NCBI GenBank assembly: GCA_011050085.1
Contig: DRGL01000040.1
Span: 1-64,000 of the forward strand
DNA length: 64,000 nt
Source: Pricia antarctica
GTDB taxonomy: Bacteria; Bacteroidota; Bacteroidia; Flavobacteriales; Flavobacteriaceae
Direction of reading: 5' to 3'
Part shown: piece after piece, positions 55,492 through 64,000 of the stretch
How positions within the stretch are numbered: position 1 is the first letter of the stretch
Layout of the letters: each line of letters opens with the position of its first letter
Position numbers and translations under genes: made by a program
The notes under the pieces: generated by a model
The model's database searches: none
Told to the model about the DNA's origin: nothing
Seen by the model: the letters and a program-made list of their open reading frames with translations, nothing else

Positions 55492-56032
55492 TGCGTTCGA
55501 CCTTTTAGAGAAAGTGACTGATCGAGATTTTGAAACCGTTTTTGTAACGGCCTACAACCAGTATGCTATGGAAGCATTAAACCAACACGCCGCCTATTAT
55601 TTGATGAAGCCTATCAATATTGACGAACTGATAAAAGCGGTAGCCTACGTTCAGGAAATAATGGAAAAAGAGGCGGTTCTTGAAAATAAAGTGATACAAC
55701 CGAAACTAAAAGCTATTGAGGGCAAGATTACGCTACCCCAGCGAGACGGCTTTCAGGTTTTGAACGTAACCGACATTTTATATTGCCAAGCTGATGATAA
55801 TTATACACATATCTATCTAGTGAACAAGAAAATTCTGGTGAGCAAAACCCTAAAATATTTTGAAGAGGCGCTCTCGGATTTTGCTTTTGCCCGTATCCAT
55901 AAATCCTATTTAGTCAATGTCAACGAGGTTGTGAAGTACCGTAAGGGAAAAGGGGGCAGTGTGGTCATATCAAATGGAAAGGAATTGCTAGTATCCGCAT
56001 CGCGCAAAAAAGAATTCTTAGCGTACTTTTAG
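55370..56032 (+). pseudogene. LytTR-family response regulator, truncated at the 5' end
   Basis: From about 55430 the frame encodes a response regulator: the phosphorylation-site strand LDLVFLDIEMPFGNAFDLL, then VTAYNQYAMEAL and YLMKPI (the conserved Thr and Lys), followed by a LytTR DNA-binding domain (about 55735-56030) with ILYCQADDNYTHIYLV, FARIHKSYLVNV and LLVSASRKKEF. The first 45-50 residues of the receiver, including the acidic pair after strand 1, are missing. In frame there is only a TTG at 55370 and no ATG before the phosphorylation site (the first is the Met of DIEMP). Residues before HALDLVF show no receiver pattern. Either it is a pseudogene or a shortened protein starting at TTG. 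No histidine kinase gene is adjacent. Confidence 0.7.
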
Positions 56033-56056
56033 TGCATATTTTACAAACGTATTTAA

Positions 56057-56566
56057 ATGATTAAATCAGTAAATGGAAAAACCCCACAAATCGGCAGGGA
56101 CTGCTATATTGCCGAAAATGCGACGCTTGTCGGTGAGGTAAGCATGGGCAACCAGTGCAGTATATGGTTTAACGCAGTGCTGAGGGGAGACGTACATTTT
56201 ATAAAAATGGGCAATAAAGTAAATGTTCAAGATGGAGCTGTTATTCATTGTACCTATCTAAAATCACCCACTACTATTGGTAATAATGTCTCCATCGGCC
56301 ATAATGCCATCGTTCACGGATGTACAATACACGATAACGTGCTTATAGGTATGGGTAGTATTGTTATGGATGATTGCATCGTCGAAAGCAACAGCATCAT
56401 TGCCGCCGGGGCAGTAGTTACGAAGGGTACTTTGGTTCCGTCGGGCACCATCTTTGCAGGTACGCCAGCCAAGAAAATAAGAGACATCAGCGCAGAACTC
56501 AGTTCAGGTGAGATTGACCGTATTGCCGAAAATTACGTTATGTATTCCGGGTGGTTCAAAGAGTGA
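56057..56566 (+). CDS. gamma carbonic anhydrase family protein
   Basis: The 169-residue protein is a left-handed beta-helix of hexapeptide repeats with the metal ligands of the gamma class, His64, His82 and His87 (AVIHCTY, SIGHNAIVHGC), plus Arg43 and Asp45 in LRGDVHFIK. It is of the short YrdA/PaaY type, which lacks the acidic loop of the archaeal Cam enzyme, so carbonic anhydrase activity is possible but unproven. It follows the broken LytTR gene by 24 bp and may share its transcript. Confidence 0.93.
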   Translation: MIKSVNGKTPQIGRDCYIAENATLVGEVSMGNQCSIWFNAVLRGDVHFIKMGNKVNVQDGAVIHCTYLKSPTTIGNNVSIGHNAIVHGCTIHDNVLIGMGSIVMDDCIVESNSIIAAGAVVTKGTLVPSGTIFAGTPAKKIRDISAELSSGEIDRIAENYVMYSGWFKE

Positions 56567-56708
56567 TTTGTGCTGCAGAATATTTGGATATTATTTAAAA
56601 TGTAAGTAAATAGCTAGTTCGCAGCGGTATAGTGGCCGAAGTTAATGACGGTTAAAGCAATATTTAACTCTAGAGCAATTTCCGCGTTCGGGCTTGAACA
56701 TAATTTCC

Positions 56709-56716
56709 TAAGTTTG
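56709..56716 (+). promoter_or_regulatory. candidate -7 element for fabD
   Basis: TAAGTTTG fits TAnnTTTG, 19 bp before the fabD ATG. The nearest TTG (56694) is only 12 bp upstream, shorter than normal. Confidence 0.4.
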
Positions 56717-56735
56717 CAAAATCAAAAATTACAGG

Positions 56736-57623
56736 ATGAACGCATATATTTTTCCCGGTCAAGGTGCTCAATTTGTTGGTATGGGTCTCGATCTCTATGA
56801 GAAATATCCTATCGCACAGGAACTTTTTGAGAACGCAAACGAAATATTAAGTTTTCATATTACTGACGTGATGTTCGAGGGAACTCCAGAAGATTTAAAA
56901 CAGACCAAAGTAACTCAACCTGCCATCTTTTTACATTCTGTGATTTTAGGAAAAGTTTTAGGAGACGCATTCCGGCCCGATTGTGTGGCAGGGCACTCTT
57001 TAGGAGAGTTTTCGGCCCTTGTCGCGAATGGTGTCTTGAATTTTGAGGATGGTCTCAGACTTGTTTCGAAAAGAGCAATGGCCATGCAAAAAGCCTGTGA
57101 ATTGCAGCCCAGTACTATGGCAGCAGTGTTGGCTTTGGAAGATGCCGTGGTCGAAAGAATTTGTAGTGAAACACCTGGAATCGTAGTTGCCGCCAACTAT
57201 AATTGTCCGGGCCAGTTGGTTATTTCCGGTGAAGTGGAAGCTATCAACATAGCTTGTGAAAAAATGAAAGAAGCCGGTGCGCGCAGAGCTTTGGTCTTAC
57301 CGGTTGGAGGCGCTTTTCATTCCCCTTTGATGGAGCCCGCCCGTGAAGAATTGGCAGCCGCTATCGAGAATACGTCTTTTGAAAGAGCCAATTGTCCCAT
57401 ATATCAGAATGTAACTACTGTAGCAGTAAGTGATTCTGACACCATTAAGAAAAACTTGATTTTGCAACTCACAGCGCCGGTTAAATGGACCCAGAGCGTC
57501 CGCAATATGGTCAATGACGGAGCAAAAACCTTTATCGAAGTCGGACCCGGCAAGGTACTACAGGGGCTAGTGAAAAAAATTGCTCCGGAGGTAGAAGTTC
57601 GTTCTGCCGAAATCCCTAACTGA
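56736..57623 (+). CDS. fabD: malonyl-CoA:ACP transacylase
   Basis: The 295-residue protein has the FabD landmarks: FPGQGAQFVGMG at the N-terminus, the nucleophile Ser88 in GHSLGEFSAL, GQLVISGEVEAI, the catalytic His195 in GGAFHSPLM and the C-terminal EVGPGKVLQGL. It loads malonyl groups on acyl carrier protein for fatty acid synthesis. It is not with other fab genes here, and probably has its own promoter. Confidence 0.97.
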   Translation: MNAYIFPGQGAQFVGMGLDLYEKYPIAQELFENANEILSFHITDVMFEGTPEDLKQTKVTQPAIFLHSVILGKVLGDAFRPDCVAGHSLGEFSALVANGVLNFEDGLRLVSKRAMAMQKACELQPSTMAAVLALEDAVVERICSETPGIVVAANYNCPGQLVISGEVEAINIACEKMKEAGARRALVLPVGGAFHSPLMEPAREELAAAIENTSFERANCPIYQNVTTVAVSDSDTIKKNLILQLTAPVKWTQSVRNMVNDGAKTFIEVGPGKVLQGLVKKIAPEVEVRSAEIPN

Positions 57624-57659
57624 CCTTTGTCCGTATATAAGTGTAATTCATCCATAAAA

Positions 57660-57702
57660 CCCTGATTTAAACATTGAATTAGGGATTATAGGCGTTTTTT
57701 TT
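57660..57702 (+). terminator. possible terminator after fabD
   Basis: CCCTGATT (57660-57667) can pair with AATTAGGG (57677-57684), with one G-T pair. A run of eight T follows 10 nt later. The gap between stem and T-run makes it weak. Confidence 0.35.
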
Positions 57703-57780
57703 AGTAATATTGACCCCCATTTCCCCTTGACCTACTTACCCTGCTGTGTATTGAATTTATTTGAATTCATGCTACAGTTT

Positions 57781-60700
57781 ATGAAATTGAAAAGAGAACA
57801 TTTTATATTTTTTGGTAAAACAATCGGTATTTGTAAAGGATGGTTAGCACTTGCCTTTTTTACCGTATGTTTCTGCGTTAGTGCACAGAATTATAGTGTT
57901 ACCTCGGGAAATACTCCAGATATTACGATTCCTGATGGCATTGCCACTGCTACTGAAGCGGAAGGTGGTAATGGAAGTCCCGGAAGGTTCATTGTAACCA
58001 GAAACACCAATAGTTTTGGCCCAGTAACCGTTAATTATAACGTTACGGGAACTGCTAATCCTAGGAACAGCACGTTCCCTAATGGGGATTATGTGGAATT
58101 GAGCGGTCAAGTGACATTTGCTGACCAAGATCAGGATTTTGCCGAAATTGTTGTCGACGTACTACCCGATAATTTTGTAGAAAATAATGAAACAGTTACC
58201 GTTACACTAACCTCAGCAACCATTTTCACAGGTGCAGTAGATCCTACCCCGGCAACGGTTACCATTTCCGATGTCACCGATGTTGGTTTAATTTCCCTTG
58301 ATTTAACAGAACCTCCTTTTATCCCGAATGCTTCTGAAGAAGGACCCACCAATGGAAATTTTAGGATTGTGCTTGATAAACCTAATGGTACAAGTGCACC
58401 TGTAACGGTCAACTATACACTTACAGGTACTGCAGCAAACGGGGTTGATTATACGCTAGATGGTGCTGTAGCCATAACCTTTGACCCTGACGAGTCTCAG
58501 GTAACACGTGATTTGGAAATTGTTCCCATAGATGATACGGAACTTGAAGATTTGGAAACTGTGGTACTTATATTAAACGGTACTGATAACCCTTTGTTCA
58601 GCATTGGGACGCCGAGTACAGCAGAAATTACCATTACGGACAATGATTGTGCTGCCGGAGATGTAGCGCCTGTGCTAAATAATAACGATACGGTTTTTTG
58701 CGATACTGTTCAAGTCGATTTGGACACCTATTATGACGGCGCAAGACCGACGGGTACCGCTTTAATATGGACTACGAACAACACCGATCCTTTAAACCAA
58801 GCAGATTGGTCGGACAGAACCGGTCTAAGTCCCGTAAACGCTCCTGGATCTTATTACGCGTTTTTCTGGGACGAACCTAACAATTGCGCCAGTCCGACCG
58901 CAGAATTGATACTCACACAAAATACGTCTCCTTCTGCGGGCACTTTGGTCAACGCATCACCTACATCTGCTTGCAACAATGATACTGATGAATTCGGACC
59001 AAACGTAGTTAACTTGAATACCCTAATTACCGGACAAGATGGAGGCGGTATTTGGACGAGTAGTCCCTCGGTTGGCCCATTACCTACCAATGCCCCTTCG
59101 GTCAACTTCGCCGGTAGAACCGCGGGCAGGTATCAATTCACCTATACCACTGCAACGGCTGTTGCACCTTGTACGGAAGATTCTATTGTTGTTATCATTG
59201 ATGTAACGGATTGTGACCCATGTGTAGCAGGAAATACCGCCCCTGTTTTAAATACCAACGTACCCAGAACTTTCTGTGATGATATCACTACCACGCTAGA
59301 TGATTATGCACCTCAAGCTGGTCCAAACGGTACTGTTTTACGTTGGGCGACCAGCAGCGATAATCCTACTGAAAATTTTGTACCTGCCAATAGAATTGCC
59401 GACCCCTTGGAAGGTACTTATTTTGGTTTTTATTACGATGCTACCAATGATTGCGCAAGCCCTATTCTAACGCTAAGTTTGGTGCAAAATACAACGCCGG
59501 AGATTTTAAGTGCAACAGGGAATTCAAGGTGTGGAACAGGCACATTGCAACTAACGGCAACGGCGAACGAAGATGCAACCATTCAATGGTTTTCAAGGGC
59601 AACGGGAGGTACGGTATTACAAACTGGACCATCTTTTACAACCCCTAGCATCCAACAAACTACATCTTATTTCGTAGAGGGTACTGCGAACGGTTGTACC
59701 TCCCCTAGAACAGAGGTAATAGCCGAAGTATTTCCCCAACCATCAGCCGGAGTTCCAGTGAATACGTCTTCTTGTAATAGTGCTGATTTCGGAGTTACCG
59801 TACTTGACCTTGATGACACTTTTTCGGCAACTGCAGATGTAGGTGCATGGTCATTTATATCAGGTCCCACACCAATAACCTTAGGTGCAGAGAACATAGT
59901 TGATTTTCAAGGGAGCGCAAACGGTACATATGTATTTTCGTATACTACGAGCAACGCTCAAGCACCCTGCGAAAACGAAACCGCCGAGGTATCCATTTCA
60001 GTTAGTAGCTGTGATACCGATGATGATAATGATGGATTGTTAGGTGGACTAGAATCGCAATTGGATACCGATCCCAATAATCCCGATACCGATGGCGATG
60101 GTATTAATGATGGCGTTGAGGTCGGTGACGATACCGCGAATCCTCTTGATGGAGACGGAGATGGTATCATCGATGCGCTTGATTCGAATATTTTGGATAC
60201 AGACCAAGATGGTGTTGTTGATCAGCTCGATCCCGCCAATGAAAATGCGTGTATACCCGATAATTCGAACGGACTATGTGATACAGATCAAGATGGTATC
60301 ACCGATGGACAAGAAGAGGCTGACGGCTCGAATCCATTAGATGCTTGTGATCCTGACATCACGAATGGAAATTGTGATCCAACGCCTATCGATCTTGAGG
60401 TTTTGAAGGAAGTTGATATTTTAAATGCTATAGCGGGAGATGCCGTTGTATTTACCGTAACGGTCAATAATCTTTCCGCTAGATCGGTCTTTGGTATAAC
60501 AATCGGCGATATGCTAGAAACAGGCTTCATACGAAATGATAACCCTATTGTAGCCTCTGCCGGAAGTTATGATGCCGAAGCCGGTGTATGGACTATTCCA
60601 CAATTGAACGCAACGGGTTCTGCTACCTTACAAATTCCTGTAACGGTGTTGGAGGGTGGTCCTTATAACAATGTTGCCGAGTTGTTGGAATCTTTTCCGC

Positions 60701-61536
60701 TCGATGATAATCCTACAAATGATCGCGCAGAGATCATTTTGGAAATTGACCTACCGGAGGGAATAGACTTGGTACTTGAAAAATTGGGCCGTATTGCCGA
60801 ACCAAACGATTCCCTAAGTCTATCTAATGGGAACAGGTCACTCACCGCCGTAAACCCCTTGATAGGGCAGGAAGTTATTTTTACGCTTAGGGTGACTAAT
60901 GAATCTGTCCAAGATACTGTTTCTAATATTCAAGTACTTGACACAATTGCAAATGTATCCCAAAGCGGCTTTGAATTTCTTGAAGCAATTGCAGATACCG
61001 GAGAATATAATCCGAGCACTGGTATATGGCTTATTCCCGAACTAGCAAGAAATGGCGTGGCTATTTTAGAAATTCGCGTTGCCGTACCCACTATGGGAAC
61101 ATTTCAAAATACTGCCGTAATCAATCGGTCATCACCTGCCGATAGTGAAGGTAATTATGATAATAATACATCCATGGTGACCGTAAATGTTTCTGAACGG
61201 TCAGAAGCTGAATTCGGAATTATTTTTAACCAATTTTCACCCAACAACGATGGGGTCAATGATAACCTTAAACTGAATAAAAGGCAAACTAATGAAGATG
61301 GTACGCTGGGCGACGAAGTAGATGTGCTATATTCGATTAAGATATTCAACAGATACGGCAGTCTGGTATTCGAAGGCAGTCAGCTTACTGATGAAGTTAT
61401 TTGGGACGGTAGTCGTAACGGTAAGGAAGTACCCGATGGCACTTATTTCTATGTGCTCAACCTTAACGTGTTGGAAGAAATAGAAGGTATCGATGCAAAT
61501 TCGGTAAAAAAAGGTTGGATACAAATCATTCGATAG
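57781..61536 (+). CDS. large T9SS surface protein with type B (gliding motility-associated) sorting domain
   Basis: The protein has 1251 residues from the ATG at 57781 (ATG at 57769 and TTG at 57727 are in-frame alternatives). A signal peptide ends at CVSAQ. Then come two Calx-beta domains (about 30-290), cysteine-containing modules in repeated form with PVLNxN...FCD and NxCASPxxxLxLxQN (about 295-560), an Ig-like module, and a thrombospondin type 3-like calcium-binding region (about 746-868) of DTDGDGxxD repeats. Two DUF11 repeats follow (about 870-1140), and the C-terminal sorting domain FNQFSPNNDGVNDNL...IKIFNRYGSLVFEG...GTYFYVLNL (about 1145-1251). The layout is that of a SprB-like adhesin exported through SprA and carried with the PorP/SprF protein of the next gene. 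What it binds is unknown. Confidence 0.93.
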   Translation: MKLKREHFIFFGKTIGICKGWLALAFFTVCFCVSAQNYSVTSGNTPDITIPDGIATATEAEGGNGSPGRFIVTRNTNSFGPVTVNYNVTGTANPRNSTFPNGDYVELSGQVTFADQDQDFAEIVVDVLPDNFVENNETVTVTLTSATIFTGAVDPTPATVTISDVTDVGLISLDLTEPPFIPNASEEGPTNGNFRIVLDKPNGTSAPVTVNYTLTGTAANGVDYTLDGAVAITFDPDESQVTRDLEIVPIDDTELEDLETVVLILNGTDNPLFSIGTPSTAEITITDNDCAAGDVAPVLNNNDTVFCDTVQVDLDTYYDGARPTGTALIWTTNNTDPLNQADWSDRTGLSPVNAPGSYYAFFWDEPNNCASPTAELILTQNTSPSAGTLVNASPTSACNNDTDEFGPNVVNLNTLITGQDGGGIWTSSPSVGPLPTNAPSVNFAGRTAGRYQFTYTTATAVAPCTEDSIVVIIDVTDCDPCVAGNTAPVLNTNVPRTFCDDITTTLDDYAPQAGPNGTVLRWATSSDNPTENFVPANRIADPLEGTYFGFYYDATNDCASPILTLSLVQNTTPEILSATGNSRCGTGTLQLTATANEDATIQWFSRATGGTVLQTGPSFTTPSIQQTTSYFVEGTANGCTSPRTEVIAEVFPQPSAGVPVNTSSCNSADFGVTVLDLDDTFSATADVGAWSFISGPTPITLGAENIVDFQGSANGTYVFSYTTSNAQAPCENETAEVSISVSSCDTDDDNDGLLGGLESQLDTDPNNPDTDGDGINDGVEVGDDTANPLDGDGDGIIDALDSNILDTDQDGVVDQLDPANENACIPDNSNGLCDTDQDGITDGQEEADGSNPLDACDPDITNGNCDPTPIDLEVLKEVDILNAIAGDAVVFTVTVNNLSARSVFGITIGDMLETGFIRNDNPIVASAGSYDAEAGVWTIPQLNATGSATLQIPVTVLEGGPYNNVAELLESFPLDDNPTNDRAEIILEIDLPEGIDLVLEKLGRIAEPNDSLSLSNGNRSLTAVNPLIGQEVIFTLRVTNESVQDTVSNIQVLDTIANVSQSGFEFLEAIADTGEYNPSTGIWLIPELARNGVAILEIRVAVPTMGTFQNTAVINRSSPADSEGNYDNNTSMVTVNVSERSEAEFGIIFNQFSPNNDGVNDNLKLNKRQTNEDGTLGDEVDVLYSIKIFNRYGSLVFEGSQLTDEVIWDGSRNGKEVPDGTYFYVLNLNVLEEIEGIDANSVKKGWIQIIR

Positions 61537-61566
61537 TCTGACCCTGATAAATAGATACTACGGATA

Positions 61567-62550
61567 ATGCAGCATAGAACACTACGATCCATTTACATTT
61601 CTTTCTTTTTGCTGATAGGCATCTTGCTTATCTCGACTAAAAGTTACGCCCAAAAAGAGCCACAGTATACCCAGTATATGTATAATATTGGTAGCTTCAA
61701 CCCTGGATATGTCGGAACGGTTCAAACCCCTGAGTTTTCCGGACTTTATCGTGCGCAATGGTTAGACGTCGAAGGATCACCCAGAACCCTACGTGTGGGT
61801 GCGAACGTGCCCTTATCAAACGAGACTATGGGACTTGGGCTTAATATAATCAGTGACCAAATCGGTCCATCGACCCAAACCTATGTTGAATTGGCCTATT
61901 CGTACCAATTGAATGTCACGGATAAAACCAAATTATCTTTCGGTATGGACGTAGGGGGCTCTTTTCTGAATGTCGATTTTTCAAAGGGAACTTTCGAAAA
62001 CCCAGGTGAACCTATATTAGGTGGTGAAACGATTAGTAAATTTTATCCGACCGTAGGGGCCGGATTCTTTCTGTATGAAGATGATATTTGGTATTTGGGT
62101 ACCTCGATACCCAATTTTCTGACGGATGGTATTTATAATGATGACGTAGCTACCATAATCGATGATAAATTGCAGTTCAATTTTATTGGAGGTTATGTAT
62201 TCGACATAAACGAAACCCTAAAATTCAAACCGGCATTTCTGATTAATCTAGTCAGCGGAGCTCCGGTAAACACGAATCTATCTGCTAATTTTTTGTATGA
62301 TAGTCGATTTACATTGGGCGCTTCTTACCGCTTCGGTAATGCTGTCAGTGGCTTGGCAGGTTTTCAGATAACCGATGCGGCCTTTATAGGCTATTCCTAC
62401 GATTACAATACTAACCCTCTTGGCGAGTTCAGTAATGGTTCGCACGAGGTTATTTTAAAATTCTACTTGGGTAGGGGAGACGGTACCAATAGTAGGAATA
62501 AAGAGTTAAAAGGAAAGCCAAAACAGATCGATACACCTAGATTTTTCTAA
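61567..62550 (+). CDS. PorP/SprF family T9SS outer-membrane protein
   Basis: The 327-residue protein has a signal peptide (ending KSYAQ) and the family opening QYTQYMYNIGSFNPGYVGT, GLYRAQWLDVEGSPRTLRVG, followed by barrel strands and the end SNGSHEVILKFYLG. It lies 30 bp after the adhesin gene and its stop is immediately followed by the ATG of the OmpA-family gene (TAAATG). This adhesin-SprF-OmpA unit is common in flavobacteria; SprF-like proteins are needed for export or anchoring of their partner adhesin. Confidence 0.94.
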   Translation: MQHRTLRSIYISFFLLIGILLISTKSYAQKEPQYTQYMYNIGSFNPGYVGTVQTPEFSGLYRAQWLDVEGSPRTLRVGANVPLSNETMGLGLNIISDQIGPSTQTYVELAYSYQLNVTDKTKLSFGMDVGGSFLNVDFSKGTFENPGEPILGGETISKFYPTVGAGFFLYEDDIWYLGTSIPNFLTDGIYNDDVATIIDDKLQFNFIGGYVFDINETLKFKPAFLINLVSGAPVNTNLSANFLYDSRFTLGASYRFGNAVSGLAGFQITDAAFIGYSYDYNTNPLGEFSNGSHEVILKFYLGRGDGTNSRNKELKGKPKQIDTPRFF

Positions 62551-64000
62551 ATGAAGTCAAGACTCGTAATAGCGTTCTTTTTTGTTTACACTGCAGTTTG
62601 TCTCTCACAGGATATTCAATCTGAAGCGGACCGATATTTCTATAGTTATGCCTATGATGATGCCATTGAGGCATATCAGAGGCAAATGCAACAGGGCAAA
62701 TTGATGACGGAGTATCAACGGTTAAACCTTGCCGATTCTTATTTTAGAACAGGACAATACAATAAGGCAGCAAAAATTTATTTGGAGAGCAACCGAAATG
62801 ATAGCATCATGTCCGATAACCGTGTCAATACCATGCTTCAAAGTCTGGCAATGACTTCTGAAAAGGACCGTGTAAAGGCTTTTATGAAATCAAAGGAAAA
62901 CCGTTTGCCAGGTGAGCTCGTAGAAAACGCTGAATTCAACTATAATTTACTAGCCTCAGATGAAAGCAAATCTTCGGGTTTCTTCGTGTTTGCTTTTAAA
63001 GGCAATAGTCCCCAAGCCGATATTGCACCTACCTTCTATAACGATAATTTATTGTTTAGTAGTAGTCGAAAAACACGTTCAAAAAAGATTTATGGTCCTT
63101 CAGGGGACTCTTATTTCGACATTTATGAGGCGTCGACCGCACAAAATGGAATCTCTACCGATATAAGTCCGTTCCCAGGTATTCCAAATTCTGAATTCCA
63201 TAAAACAACGCCATACCATTCCCAGAGTACTGGCAATACCTATTATGTTTTATCGAACACAGAAGATAAAAATCTTGCGTTCGATGAAAATGGTAAGAAT
63301 GCACTATCCATAGGTATGGTGGGGGACGACGGTACGTTTAGCTTCCTATTAAAAGATTTGAGCACATCGTTTTATTATCCCTTTTATGATGATAAGGGCG
63401 ACAGGCTCTATTTTTCGGCTAACTTCGAGGATAGTTATGGCGGTACCGATATCTATTACGTAGACACTAATAATGGTCAGGTTATGTCGCAACCCATAAA
63501 TCTTGGGCCGCGCATAAATTCCCCTGGGAATGAAATTGCACCATATGTATTCGAAAATAGTCTTTATTTTTCTTCCGATGTTTTTTATGGTATGGGAGGC
63601 ATGGATATTTATCGTTCCAATATTCTTGCCGATAAAAGCTTTAGTATACCTGTCAATTTGGGTTTGGGCATCAATACAAAGTATGATGAATTCGGTTTTA
63701 TAATGAAGGAGAATCTTGACGATGGTCTTCTGGGGTATTTCTCATCCAACCGTCCTGGTGGTAAGGGTGGAGATGATATTTATGGTTTTAGAATCAGCGA
63801 AAAACCAGGACTTCGTACCCTTATTTTTAAAGGAAAAGTGGTCAAAACACCGTACGATGAATCTATTTCCGGGGCATCGGTCATCGTAAGGGATGCCGAG
63901 GGTAAAACCTTAAAGCAAGTAGCGACCGGTCTTGATGGTGGGTATCAAGTAGAGATTCCATATGCTGATGTCGTTACTTTAGAAGTTACTAAAGAAGCTT
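62551..64000 (+). CDS. OmpA-family protein with TPR and PD40 propeller, C-terminus outside window
   Basis: An open frame runs from the ATG at 62551 to the window end (483 residues visible), so the gene is cut at its 3' end. It has a signal peptide (ending VCLSQ), TPR-like helices (about 24-130), PD40-type beta-propeller repeats (LYFSANFEDSYGGTDIYYV, LYFSSDVFYGMGGMDIYRS, GYFSSNRPGGKGGDDIYGF; about 150-420) and the start of a carboxypeptidase-regulatory-like domain (KGKVVKTPYDESISGASVIV). In this family an OmpA peptidoglycan-binding domain normally ends the protein, about 150-200 residues further on. It resembles PorE-like proteins thought to tie T9SS parts to the cell wall. Confidence 0.9.
   Translation, partial: MKSRLVIAFFFVYTAVCLSQDIQSEADRYFYSYAYDDAIEAYQRQMQQGKLMTEYQRLNLADSYFRTGQYNKAAKIYLESNRNDSIMSDNRVNTMLQSLAMTSEKDRVKAFMKSKENRLPGELVENAEFNYNLLASDESKSSGFFVFAFKGNSPQADIAPTFYNDNLLFSSSRKTRSKKIYGPSGDSYFDIYEASTAQNGISTDISPFPGIPNSEFHKTTPYHSQSTGNTYYVLSNTEDKNLAFDENGKNALSIGMVGDDGTFSFLLKDLSTSFYYPFYDDKGDRLYFSANFEDSYGGTDIYYVDTNNGQVMSQPINLGPRINSPGNEIAPYVFENSLYFSSDVFYGMGGMDIYRSNILADKSFSIPVNLGLGINTKYDEFGFIMKENLDDGLLGYFSSNRPGGKGGDDIYGFRISEKPGLRTLIFKGKVVKTPYDESISGASVIVRDAEGKTLKQVATGLDGGYQVEIPYADVVTLEVTKEA

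Noticed and set aside
1-64000. Mobile elements, CRISPR arrays, restriction or phage-defence genes
   Set aside because: I looked for transposase-like frames, regularly spaced repeats and nuclease/helicase clusters and found none; the only short repeats are the AATCAA-type tracts at 43149 and 48893.

Overview
The window comes from a marine-type member of the Flavobacteriaceae (Bacteroidota). The evidence is a SprA translocon gene, two PorP/SprF proteins, type A and type B type IX secretion (T9SS) C-terminal sorting domains, a DUF2723 protein, an AT-leaning genome, very weak Shine-Dalgarno signals, and several copies of the Bacteroidota promoter pattern TTTG/TTG, 19-20 bp, TAnnTTTG. A genus such as Maribacter or Zobellia is plausible, but that is inference. 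I see no insertion sequence, prophage, CRISPR array, tRNA or rRNA.

Layout. 1-9.3 kb holds the end of a DUF2723 membrane protein, a cysteine-less thioredoxin-fold protein, a minus-strand cutC/metallophosphoesterase pair, a glycosylasparaginase, polA and a very small T9SS-sorted protein. 10-13.5 kb is the translation block rplM-rpsI-rpsB-tsf, with a decayed tail behind rpsB. 13.6-22.8 kb is mixed: GIN-domain protein, acetyltransferase, acyl-CoA oxidase/dehydrogenase, ruvB, cytochrome P450, queG and an MFS sugar transporter. 22.9-34.7 kb is maeB, ruvA, sprA (2399 aa), gcvH, a VanZ-like gene and tonB.

34.9-40.4 kb is a cytochrome oxidase module: heme O synthase, two subunit III-type proteins, subunit IV, a cysteine-free SCO-like protein, SCO, DUF420 and a small CxxC membrane protein. 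Oxidase subunits I and II are not in the window. 40.6-50.3 kb is an eight-gene MacAB-TolC-type exporter cluster that looks like a tandem duplication: permease A, permease B, adaptor, ATPase, permease A', permease B', adaptor', TolC. 50.5-57.6 kb holds tsaB, an MscS channel, dodecin, an Nfu-type Fe-S protein with a duplicated N-terminal domain, an isolated PorP/SprF gene, a 5'-truncated LytTR response regulator, a gamma carbonic anhydrase and fabD. 57.8-64 kb is a T9SS surface-protein unit: a 1251-aa multidomain adhesin with a type B sorting domain, PorP/SprF and an OmpA-family protein cut by the window end.

Most of the window is conserved chromosomal core, and I do not see an obviously new multigene system. 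The most notable points are the remnant of a helix-hairpin-helix-like tail in frame after the rpsB stop, the exporter duplication with a single ATPase and TolC, two thioredoxin-fold proteins that have lost their cysteines, and the apparent rearrangement that removed the start of the LytTR regulator.
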